Positions 5,079 to 11,000 of a stretch of DNA of 11,000 nucleotides are shown in pieces. Made by a program: the position numbers and the translations under genes. The stretch comes from an uncultured Persicitalea sp. (lineage in GTDB: Bacteria > Bacteroidota > Bacteroidia > Cytophagales > Spirosomataceae), in contig CATMVR010000095.1 in assembly GCA_950075905.1 (NCBI GenBank), positions 1 to 11,000 on the forward strand. Reading direction: 5' to 3'. The number at the start of each line of letters is the position of its first letter. Within the stretch, counting starts at the first letter, position 1. The notes under the pieces are model-generated. The model was not told the origin of the DNA. It did no database searches and was given only the letters and a program-made list of their open reading frames with translations.

Positions 5079-7604
5079 ATGTTAGCCCTTAGTACCTCAG
5101 AAAGTATGGTTCAGGCCGGGCAGATTGCCCGTCAGATTGCCCGCGAGTACCGGCATATGTCGTATTCACCCGCCCACCTGCTTCTGGGGTTACTTCATAA
5201 TGATATTGGCTTGGGTGGCCGGCTTGTCAGTTGGGGAGTAGATATTCAGTTTATTCGTGATTGGGCGTACTATCGGGTGGAGAAGCACCCAAAGTCAGCC
5301 AGGGCTACTGAGGAGCCTGCGGAGGATTCTAAGGTTCAGGCTTGCCTGGAAGTAGCGGATGTTATCCGTATGAAGCTGGGAGAATCTGAAATTACTCCCT
5401 TTGCAGTTTTGGTCGCTGTGTGTCGTCCGGAGGTAGGCTTTACCAGCAATGAGCTGAAGACGTTTCCGCTCACTGAGCAATTTCTGCTAACCAGGTTGCT
5501 GGAAGAAGAAAAGCAGAGCGATTTAGAAACGCCACCTGAAGACGCCTTGCAGGAACAGGAGCAAACTCTTGGCAGAAACAATGAGAGTACGGGATCCGAT
5601 AAGGCATTATCCCGCTTCTGTATCAATAAAATTCACCTGGCCAAAGTGGGAAAACTTGATCCTATTGTGGGCAGGGAGCGAGAAACCCGCATGATGGTTG
5701 AGACTTTGGGGCGCCGTACCAAGCCGAATGTGATCATAGTGGGTGAACCGGGGGTAGGAAAAACTGCTTTGGTAGAAGGATTGGCCCAGCTGATCGTGCA
5801 GGGAGATGTACCGGGGCACTTACAAAATGCCGCTTTATTTCAATTGGACCTTGGGGCGCTGGTAGCAGGGGCCTCTTATAAGGGTGAAGTAGAAGATCGG
5901 CTAAAAAATATCATCCGGGAAATCAAGGGTCTACCAAGGTGTCTGCTGTTTATCGACGAAATGCATGCTCTGATGGATCCCGCGGGAGGGCTAACCGGGC
6001 TGGTGAATTTGCTGAAACCCGAATTGGCCCGGGGAGAATTGACGGTTATAGGAGCTACCACTCTTGACGAGTACCGCAAGTACCTGGAACGGGACGAGGC
6101 TTTCAGCCGTCGCTTCGAAGTGCTTAAAGTAGACGAGCCCGACGATCGGCGTGCCCTGCGGATGGTAGAAAAAGTGATTCCTCATTTTGAAAAGCATCAC
6201 GGACTATCCGTAGATATGGAAGCGGTAAGGGAGGCCGTACTCCTGGCGAGGCGATATATCAAGGACCGCCGATTGCCCGATGCTGCCCTTGATTTAATAG
6301 ACCGTACTATGGCAGCCCGTAAGCTTATGAATGAAACTACTTCCCTCGAAATCAATAAGCTGGACGCAGACCTGACCCTACTGAAGCAAATGGGAGCGGA
6401 TGGCCTGGCAGACGAGCTCATCTGGTTTGAACACCAACTACACGATCGCCTCAGCCCGGTGCTGCTCGGACAATTGGATGAGGTAGCCCGGATTCAGGAA
6501 ACGGCGACTCCAACGGAGGTTTTTGGCCAATTAGAAAAAATCATGGAGGGAGTAAGGTATGCGAGCCAGAAAATCAGGGATAACGTAGACAAAACTGATG
6601 TAGCTGCCGTAGTAGCCTACAAAACCGGTATTCCGCTTGGTAAGATACAAGCCAACGAGCAGGAGAAACTATTACAACTGGAAGACCATCTCCGCAAGCG
6701 GGTGGTAGGGCAGGATACAGCCATTGAAATTATCGCCAATGCCATTCGCCAAAATAGGTCAGGTGTAGGAGAAACCGGAAAACCAGCTTCTTTTTTTCTG
6801 CTGGGACCCACCGGAACCGGTAAAACTGAGCTGGCAAAAGCCGTTGCCGAGCTGCTTTTTAATGACGAAAAAGCGCTGATTCGATTCGATATGTCTGAGT
6901 ACGCCGAGGAGCATACCGTATCTCTGCTAAAAGGCTCCCCACCGGGTTATGTCGGCTACGAAGAAGGTGGCCTGCTTGTGACCCGTATTCGTCAGCAACC
7001 CTTTGCCGTGGTACTCTTCGATGAGGTAGAAAAAGCGCATCCCAAGGTATATGACATTTTTTTGCAGATACTGGATGAAGGTCGTTTGCATGATACCCTG
7101 GACCGGGAGGGAGATTTTACCAACGCTATCCTACTTTTTACTTCCAATTTGGGCTCACAGTTTATTGTCCGGGAGTTCAATGAGGGTAAGGTGCCTTCCC
7201 AGACAGATATTATTCAAAGTATGGAAGGATACTTTCGCCCTGAGTTTCTGGGCCGCCTGACCGGCGTCACCCCCTTTCGGCCCATTACCGAAGATACCAT
7301 CCGGCGAATCTTTAACTACCAAATGCGTCCATTGCATAAAAGTCTGGAAAAATTGGGAATTGAATTGAGAATAGAGGAGGAAGCCGAAAAAGCATTGGCA
7401 TTGGAAGGCTATAATCCACAGTTTGGAGCACGTCCCGTTCGGGCCGTAATCAGCAATCGTATACGGCAACCGTTATCACGGATGATCATATCGGGGGAGT
7501 TGCAAAAGGGAGACTCCATCCTGCTCAGTCATAATGAATCCGGAGGGCTGGTTTGGAGAAAAAATCTTGACAAGGAGCACTCCGAAGCGTTGTCTGCAAC
7601 CTGA
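5079..7604 (+). CDS. tssH: TssH (ClpV), T6SS sheath-disassembly AAA+ ATPase
   Basis: 841-aa Clp/Hsp100 ATPase that recycles the contracted TssB-TssC sheath in the cytosol. The N-terminal Clp repeat domain is at about 5-145 (AHLLLGLLHN), followed by an acidic linker. AAA-1 has Walker A GEPGVGKT (222-229), pore loop GASYKGEVEDRL (264-275), Walker B LLFIDE (289-294), GATTLDEYRKYLERD and arginines R344/R345. A reduced helical middle segment spans about 420-500. AAA-2 has Walker A GPTGTGKT (576-583), pore loop GSPPGYVGYEEGG (619-631), Walker B VVLFDE (644-649), PEFLGRL (721-727) and sensor-2 GARPVR (783-788). All ATPase motifs are intact. The sequence alone could be ClpB/ClpC-like; position directly before tssB-tssC-hcp makes TssH the best call. 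The ATG at 5079 fits the start of the N domain. It is first gene of the operon and has the palindrome upstream; 96 bp separate it from tssB. Confidence 0.93.
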   Translation: MLALSTSESMVQAGQIARQIAREYRHMSYSPAHLLLGLLHNDIGLGGRLVSWGVDIQFIRDWAYYRVEKHPKSARATEEPAEDSKVQACLEVADVIRMKLGESEITPFAVLVAVCRPEVGFTSNELKTFPLTEQFLLTRLLEEEKQSDLETPPEDALQEQEQTLGRNNESTGSDKALSRFCINKIHLAKVGKLDPIVGRERETRMMVETLGRRTKPNVIIVGEPGVGKTALVEGLAQLIVQGDVPGHLQNAALFQLDLGALVAGASYKGEVEDRLKNIIREIKGLPRCLLFIDEMHALMDPAGGLTGLVNLLKPELARGELTVIGATTLDEYRKYLERDEAFSRRFEVLKVDEPDDRRALRMVEKVIPHFEKHHGLSVDMEAVREAVLLARRYIKDRRLPDAALDLIDRTMAARKLMNETTSLEINKLDADLTLLKQMGADGLADELIWFEHQLHDRLSPVLLGQLDEVARIQETATPTEVFGQLEKIMEGVRYASQKIRDNVDKTDVAAVVAYKTGIPLGKIQANEQEKLLQLEDHLRKRVVGQDTAIEIIANAIRQNRSGVGETGKPASFFLLGPTGTGKTELAKAVAELLFNDEKALIRFDMSEYAEEHTVSLLKGSPPGYVGYEEGGLLVTRIRQQPFAVVLFDEVEKAHPKVYDIFLQILDEGRLHDTLDREGDFTNAILLFTSNLGSQFIVREFNEGKVPSQTDIIQSMEGYFRPEFLGRLTGVTPFRPITEDTIRRIFNYQMRPLHKSLEKLGIELRIEEEAEKALALEGYNPQFGARPVRAVISNRIRQPLSRMIISGELQKGDSILLSHNESGGLVWRKNLDKEHSEALSAT

Positions 7605-7700
7605 TGTTGACAATAGTCAGATTTACACTGCTCAATTATCGATCAGGTTCAATTTAGCTTATTTATAGAATTCTAATCTATCCAAAAATTCAATGATACT

Positions 7701-8159
7701 ATGGCAGGCCAATTTGATTTCATCCGTCCCGGGGGCAATGTAGATCCCAATGCAAATAAAGGCTACGAGAAAATAGAGGCGCTCCCGCCATCCCGTACTC
7801 TCTACGTAGCGCCTTTTAATAATATGCCTGATAAGCAAAAAGCTAACGGGCTGGAAACTATGGAGAGCGTATTCGAGTACTTCAAGCCCGAGGTAGAGGT
7901 AGAGTTCCAGAATGAAGAAGGCGCTCCGGTATTCGAAACGATACAATTTGGGAAAATGAAGGATTTTGACCCCCAGGGAATGACCGAGCAAAGCCCTTTT
8001 CTGAAAGAAGTGGCCGGCAAAGAATACAACTATGATCGGTTTTATAAGAACCTGAAAAATAATCGTCAGTTGCAGAAGGCCCTGAGCGATCCTGCTAGCC
8101 GGGCGGCCTACCTGAATGCCATTCAGCGCATGATTGACGAGCTGAAAGAAAGCCTGTAA
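7701..8159 (+). CDS. tssB: TssB, T6SS contractile sheath small subunit (Bacteroidota type)
   Basis: 152-aa sheath protein that pairs with TssC to build the contractile tube around Hcp. It shows the TssB-type core PVFETIQFGKMKDFDPQGM (76-94), equivalent to the phi-x-S/M-x-D-F-x-P motif of TssB, after a beta-rich segment with VEVEF, and a C-terminal helical part (LKNNRQLQKAL, then RMIDELKESL) that in the family contains the sheath-linking/ClpV-contact helices. The length is near the usual 150-170 aa. The N-terminal 25 residues are polar and Gly/Asn-rich. It lies 96 bp after tssH, with an AT-rich leader (7650-7700) that could hold a second promoter, and 49 bp before tssC. Identity rests on this motif and on being next to tssC. 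Confidence 0.9.
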   Translation: MAGQFDFIRPGGNVDPNANKGYEKIEALPPSRTLYVAPFNNMPDKQKANGLETMESVFEYFKPEVEVEFQNEEGAPVFETIQFGKMKDFDPQGMTEQSPFLKEVAGKEYNYDRFYKNLKNNRQLQKALSDPASRAAYLNAIQRMIDELKESL

Positions 8160-8208
8160 ACCAAGTTTCTGCCCCCAAATAATGATTACTCCGAAAACCT
8201 GAAAACCT

Positions 8209-9597
8209 ATGGCAATACCTAAACAACAGGAAGAGGCAAAAATATATAACGAAGCCCCCTACAAAGAACACACCCCGATAGCACCTGAGGCGGGAGTTAG
8301 TACCGCTCCTACGCTTGACCAAAGCCTTGAAGCATTGAAATCGCTGGGGGGATTCAAGTTTATTGAAACTACCCTGGAGGGAGTCAAAGACCTGAACCCG
8401 CAACGGGCCGGGGCTAAGGCGAGCTACCTCTCCGACGAAGACTCCGAGGAGGAACGACGTGCCCTGCTGAGCCGCCTTGAACTTTGGGCTGGATTGCTCA
8501 CTGACAACGCTACCGTGGAAGGTATGCAAAGCAAGGCCCGGCAGGGACAGGAGTCTTATGAGCGGCTACTACGGGAAAACCAGTCCCGCATCCTGAATGA
8601 GTCCAGAGAACTGGAACAGGCCTACCAGGGCCTGGCCACCTTTATGCTGAATACCGAGCAACGCTCTATACCAAAGCTGACAATTGTCAATGCCTCCCTG
8701 GATCAGGTAGCCGATATCAAGGATGGCGAAGTACTGGGCCTGATTGACGAAGAATTACACAACCACTACCAGGTATATGATCTGAGTGAGAATTATTCCC
8801 TCATGGTAGTACCTGGTTATCTGGGTAAGAATACCGTAGTAGATGCCTACGCTCGGGTAGCCCACAAGCACAAGGTGATGATGCTCACGGACTACGAGGA
8901 TTACACTGATGCCAAGTCTGCTATTGCGGATTTTGAAAAAAATAAACTAGCCGATGCCAGTCCCCACAAAGCCAATTTGCTAATGGCTTGCAATTGGTTG
9001 GTTGGGCGTAAGGCGCATAGTGAGTTGGGTGAAGAAGCGCCCATGTACGTTCCTCCCTCTACGGCATTGGCCGGTAGGATGCACTCGGTGTTAATGTCTC
9101 AGCCCGTGGCTGGCGCTACCTATGGCATGTTGGTGGGGGCAGAAGGAACCCGTTTCCAGATTGATCGCAATCAGGCGGGCGACATGAATCGCCTGGGGCT
9201 GATCCCGATGCTGGCCGCATACGGGAAGGTACAGGCTTTTTCTGACCGGACCATGTTCAACGGCGATAACGTGGGTATGCAAACTTACTCGGTGGTAAGA
9301 GTCTTTGACTGGATCAATAAAGTCCTGATTGATTTCCTGGATAGGTTTGCCTTCCAGAACTACGACTACGACACCGACGACAACCTCCGAAAGCAGATTT
9401 CCAAGTTTCTGAACAGCATCACCGGGTCCAAAAAGCTGATCAAGGATTATACCGTAAAGGACATCAGACGGGACCCGAACGACATTAAAAATATCATTCT
9501 TGACATTTCCATCACCCCCCACTTCTCGGCTCGGAGCTTTCTGGTAAGCTTGTCCGGGATGGACGGTGGCGATGACTGGCAAACTACCATTGAGTAA
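8209..9597 (+). CDS. tssC: TssC, T6SS contractile sheath large subunit (Bacteroidota type)
   Basis: 462-aa large sheath subunit. It has the layout of Bacteroidota TssC proteins (annotated in databases as a DUF-type TssC family): a disordered N-terminus (1-35); a helical region with LLSRLELWAGLLTDN (86-100) and RILNESRELEQAYQGLATFM; a beta core LKLTIVNAS-like (156-163) and YSLMVVPG (196-203); the conserved VPPSTALAGRMHSV (281-294), matching the VPPSG-x-AG motif of TssC; DRTMFNGDNVGMQTYSVVRV (346-365); and a C-terminal half with helices and the strand IILDISITPHFSARSFLVSL. The length is usual for the family. It is 49 bp from tssB and 39 bp from tssD, so surely one operon. The 243-aa open frame on the opposite strand (9091-9822) is a shadow of this gene. 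Confidence 0.94.
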   Translation: MAIPKQQEEAKIYNEAPYKEHTPIAPEAGVSTAPTLDQSLEALKSLGGFKFIETTLEGVKDLNPQRAGAKASYLSDEDSEEERRALLSRLELWAGLLTDNATVEGMQSKARQGQESYERLLRENQSRILNESRELEQAYQGLATFMLNTEQRSIPKLTIVNASLDQVADIKDGEVLGLIDEELHNHYQVYDLSENYSLMVVPGYLGKNTVVDAYARVAHKHKVMMLTDYEDYTDAKSAIADFEKNKLADASPHKANLLMACNWLVGRKAHSELGEEAPMYVPPSTALAGRMHSVLMSQPVAGATYGMLVGAEGTRFQIDRNQAGDMNRLGLIPMLAAYGKVQAFSDRTMFNGDNVGMQTYSVVRVFDWINKVLIDFLDRFAFQNYDYDTDDNLRKQISKFLNSITGSKKLIKDYTVKDIRRDPNDIKNIILDISITPHFSARSFLVSLSGMDGGDDWQTTIE

Positions 9598-9602
9598 GCA
9601 AA

Positions 9603-9636
9603 AACTTCTTATTTTAAACTTTAAATCTTGTAAACC
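9603..9636 (+). promoter_or_regulatory. AT-rich leader before tssD with AACTTCTT element
   Basis: The 39-bp gap before tssD is AT-rich (a TTATTTTAAACTTTAAA run), as is typical of strong Bacteroidota translation leaders, and suits an abundant tube protein. AACTTCTT (9603-9610) also occurs 12 bp after palindrome copy 2 (5031-5038) and 8 bp after copy 1 (625-618, minus strand). Whether it is a promoter part or chance is open. Confidence 0.3.
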
Positions 9637-10029
9637 ATGGCTTTTGAAGCAACTGTATCTATTGATGGTGGCACCGCCCGTAAACTCCACCGCTGTTCGT
9701 ATTCCGTATCCCAAAACGCCGACTACGTCACCGGCAAAACTACCTCCGAAGTCTTTGCTGGCAACGTAAGCCTGGTTGTGGAAGGAATCAAAGGGTCTGA
9801 ATTCTGGAAACTGGCTATTCATCCCACCAAGCGGAGTAAGGGGAAGGTGGTTTTTAAGGATCCCGAAGACACCGAAAAAGATTTCAAGGTACTTGAATTT
9901 GAAGATGGGGCTGTTGTCGGATACAGCGAATCTATGGACGCCGGCACCTCAGGTACCATGACGGAGAACGTCACGATTTCCTGCAAAAAACTGATTGTGG
10001 ATGGCGTGTCTTTTGAGAAGAAGTGGTAG
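9637..10029 (+). CDS. tssD: TssD (Hcp), T6SS inner tube protein of subtype iii
   Basis: 130-aa tube protein whose hexameric rings stack inside the TssB-TssC sheath and are fired into target cells; effectors may ride inside the ring or be fused. Features of the Bacteroidota TssD family are visible: an N-terminal strand MAFEATVSIDGG, LHRCSYSVSQNADYVTGK (17-34) like the LxxCxYSxxxxxDxxG motif, FAGNVSLVVEG, KGKVVFKDPED (68-78), KVLEFEDGAVVGYSESMD (84-101) and TMTENVTISCKKLIVDG (107-123). The length is typical (about 130 aa) with no C-terminal effector extension. It follows tssC by 39 bp. Hcp genes of this type are often linked to effector and immunity genes, which bears on the two genes that follow. 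The expected highest expression of the operon fits its AT-rich leader. Confidence 0.94.
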   Translation: MAFEATVSIDGGTARKLHRCSYSVSQNADYVTGKTTSEVFAGNVSLVVEGIKGSEFWKLAIHPTKRSKGKVVFKDPEDTEKDFKVLEFEDGAVVGYSESMDAGTSGTMTENVTISCKKLIVDGVSFEKKW

Positions 10030-10034
10030 CGTGT

Positions 10035-10062
10035 ACAACCCTTCCTTTTGGCCTGTGGTTGT
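10035..10062 (+). other. Small stem-loop downstream of tssD
   Basis: ACAACC (10035-10040) pairs with GGTTGT (10057-10062) across a 16-nt loop, starting 6 bp after the tssD stop. No T-run follows. It could stabilise the hcp mRNA end or slow transcription before the next gene, but the stem is short. Confidence 0.22.
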
Positions 10063-10106
10063 GAGTAGCACTGCCACTGGCCCTCACGAATCAAACCTGA
10101 AATCAA

Positions 10107-10676
10107 ATGGATCCTTTGCAGTTGAAACTTCAATATGATAAGCTAGCTTACCGACAGTTGATTATCGCTGAGGGTATTAAAGATCTGGAAGCCATTCAGC
10201 GAGACCTCCAGAGTGATGCCGGGCAGAGTATGTTTTGGGGTAATGTTGCCGTAATGGCCCAGATAGCCATCATCCCACTTAATGTGATCATTAACGCTGC
10301 TGAGGCAAAAGCGGCGGTTACAGCTTATCAAATTGCCGTTAAGAGTATTTATTCACAGTTTGGAGAAAGTGGTTCTCGCACTAGTAAGGGTGCCAAAACA
10401 ATCATCAATGTAATAAGAGAGGTAGCTGTAAGTGAACTTAAAGCACAAGGTCTTACAAATTACATACCCGGTGTAAATATAGTGGCAGGGCTAGCTCAAG
10501 ACTCATTTGCGCTATGGGAGGTTGCGGCTGAGGTTAGTGAAAATTCAAATGAACTTAGGCGTTTGAGCCATAGCATGAATAAGAACATTGAAAAAGCAAA
10601 ACGGGAGCTCTTAAAGCTGGGGGTTGATAGGTCCCAAATTCATGATCAAATGACGTATGTCAACCGGATTAGCTAA
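10107..10676 (+). CDS. Unrecognised helical protein next to hcp
   Basis: 189-aa protein I do not recognise. It appears almost all helical: an N-terminal amphipathic stretch (1-38); a hydrophobic segment SMFWGNVAVMAQIAIIPLNV (41-60) that could be a membrane or buried helix; an Ala-rich helix (62-84); a polar Gly/Ser turn (86-95); then NYIPGVNIVAGLAQDSFALW (118-137), a second hydrophobic stretch with a Pro-Gly turn; and a charged C-terminal helix (143-173). There is no signal peptide. It starts 77 bp after tssD and is followed 44 bp later by a partial gene with a pre-toxin-like motif. Base use in the second half (10380-10680) is more AT-rich than in the tss genes, as is common in effector cargo. 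It may be a T6SS effector, an effector chaperone or an N-terminal trafficking piece; none of these is shown by sequence. Confidence 0.8.
   Translation: MDPLQLKLQYDKLAYRQLIIAEGIKDLEAIQRDLQSDAGQSMFWGNVAVMAQIAIIPLNVIINAAEAKAAVTAYQIAVKSIYSQFGESGSRTSKGAKTIINVIREVAVSELKAQGLTNYIPGVNIVAGLAQDSFALWEVAAEVSENSNELRRLSHSMNKNIEKAKRELLKLGVDRSQIHDQMTYVNRIS
10646..10658 (+). promoter_or_regulatory. Possible half-operator upstream of the last gene
   Basis: TCAAATGACGTAT is identical over 13 nt to 641-653 of palindrome copy 1. The right arm position (10651-10660) lies 60 bp before the ATG at 10721, the same distance as copy 2 to tssH. The left arm is not conserved (3 of 10), and the match sits in the coding end of the preceding gene, so this may be chance. 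Confidence 0.25.
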
Positions 10677-10720
10677 AAACAATTGGCCTTACAACCGGCT
10701 CCCTCCAGTCAGCACTCTCT

Positions 10721-11000
10721 ATGGATGACCTTCCTAAAATAGAAGCCTCCGGTACCCTAGAAAGCTTCATCCCCGTTTGGGGATCGGGCAAAGATGCTAT
10801 TCATCACTTCCAAAATGGAAACATGGCCGCGGGAGCGCTCTATGCGGGGCTGGCGGTATCAGATCTGTTTCTGGTGAATGCCTTGGGAAAAGTGGCGATT
10901 CGGGCTGGTGGGATGGCGATTAAGTCTTTTGCAAGAAAAGAAAGCATCAATTTGATGGTAAAGGGTTCCGGTGGAACCCTGAAAAATTTTGCGTCCCATG
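10721..11000 (+). CDS. Partial protein with pre-toxin-like N-terminus, cut by window end
   Basis: The first 93 residues of a longer protein. Residues 14-55 read ESFIPVWGSGKDAIHHFQ, then NGNMAAGALYAGLAVSDLFL. This resembles the Pro-Gly, Asp-Ala, FQ-NG and A-x-SD-x-FLV pattern that I know from the segment just before the toxin domain in polymorphic toxins and Rhs-type proteins, especially in Bacteroidota. In a T6SS cluster right after hcp, an effector is a reasonable guess; the toxic domain would lie beyond the window. The start chosen is ATG 10721; the frame is open back to 10673 without another ATG/GTG/TTG, so a longer product would need a frameshift from the preceding gene. No Shine-Dalgarno is visible. 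The motif resemblance is from memory and unverified. Confidence 0.65.
   Translation, partial: MDDLPKIEASGTLESFIPVWGSGKDAIHHFQNGNMAAGALYAGLAVSDLFLVNALGKVAIRAGGMAIKSFARKESINLMVKGSGGTLKNFASH

Noticed and set aside
9724..9730. TACGTCA inside tssD as another operator half-site
   Set aside because: A 7-base match inside conserved coding sequence (NADYVTG) with no second arm and no gene start nearby; expected by chance.
9091..9822. 243-aa minus-strand open frame opposite tssC and tssD
   Set aside because: It is exactly antisense to well-recognised genes and has no family features.
5079..10029. The cluster as a contractile phage tail or extracellular injection system
   Set aside because: TssB/TssC split sheath, a TssD-type Hcp and a ClpV-like ATPase point to T6SS-iii; no baseplate, spike or tail-length genes of phage type are seen.
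1..11000. CRISPR arrays, tRNA/rRNA genes, insertion sequences or attachment sites
   Set aside because: I saw no direct-repeat arrays, no tRNA-like cloverleaf, no transposase frames and no terminal repeats by reading; small ncRNAs cannot be excluded.

Overview
The window looks like chromosomal DNA of a Bacteroidota bacterium, most likely of the Cytophagales/Spirosoma-like group. This rests on three things: a type VI secretion set of the Bacteroidota-specific subtype (T6SS-iii), seen from the TssB, TssC and TssD (Hcp) sequences; two sensor/response-regulator pairs of the HisKA_3/LuxR kind; and AT-rich translation leaders without clear Shine-Dalgarno sequences. The exact genus cannot be read from the sequence alone.

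Left part (1-2154, minus strand), in order of transcription: a small T4/pesticin-type muramidase without a signal peptide (2154-1423), a short histidine kinase with no visible sensor domain (1341-628), and a LuxR-type response regulator cut by the window edge (554-1). Middle part (2387-4926, plus strand): a second two-component pair, a TPR-containing membrane histidine kinase and a LuxR-type regulator that overlap by ATGA. The two arms are divergent from the 232-bp gap 2155-2386.

Right part (5079-11000, plus strand): a T6SS-iii gene cluster with tssH/clpV (AAA+ sheath-recycling ATPase), tssB and tssC (contractile sheath), and tssD/hcp (inner tube). These are followed by an unrecognised helical 189-aa protein and the first 93 residues of a protein with a pre-toxin-like motif, cut by the window end. 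The remaining T6SS genes (tssE, F, G, K, I, N-R) are not in the window. The last two genes are candidates for Hcp-linked effector cargo or its partner.

The most interesting signal is regulatory. A 22-bp inverted repeat with identical arms (AAATACGTCA and TGACGTATTT, 2-bp spacer) occurs twice: upstream of the regulator at 554 (inside the 3' end of the preceding kinase gene) and 60 bp upstream of the tssH start. Each is followed 20 bp later by a weak match to the Bacteroidota -7 promoter element. This suggests one LuxR-type regulator controls both its own gene and the T6SS operon. A 13-nt match to one copy, again 60 bp before a start codon, lies upstream of the last gene.
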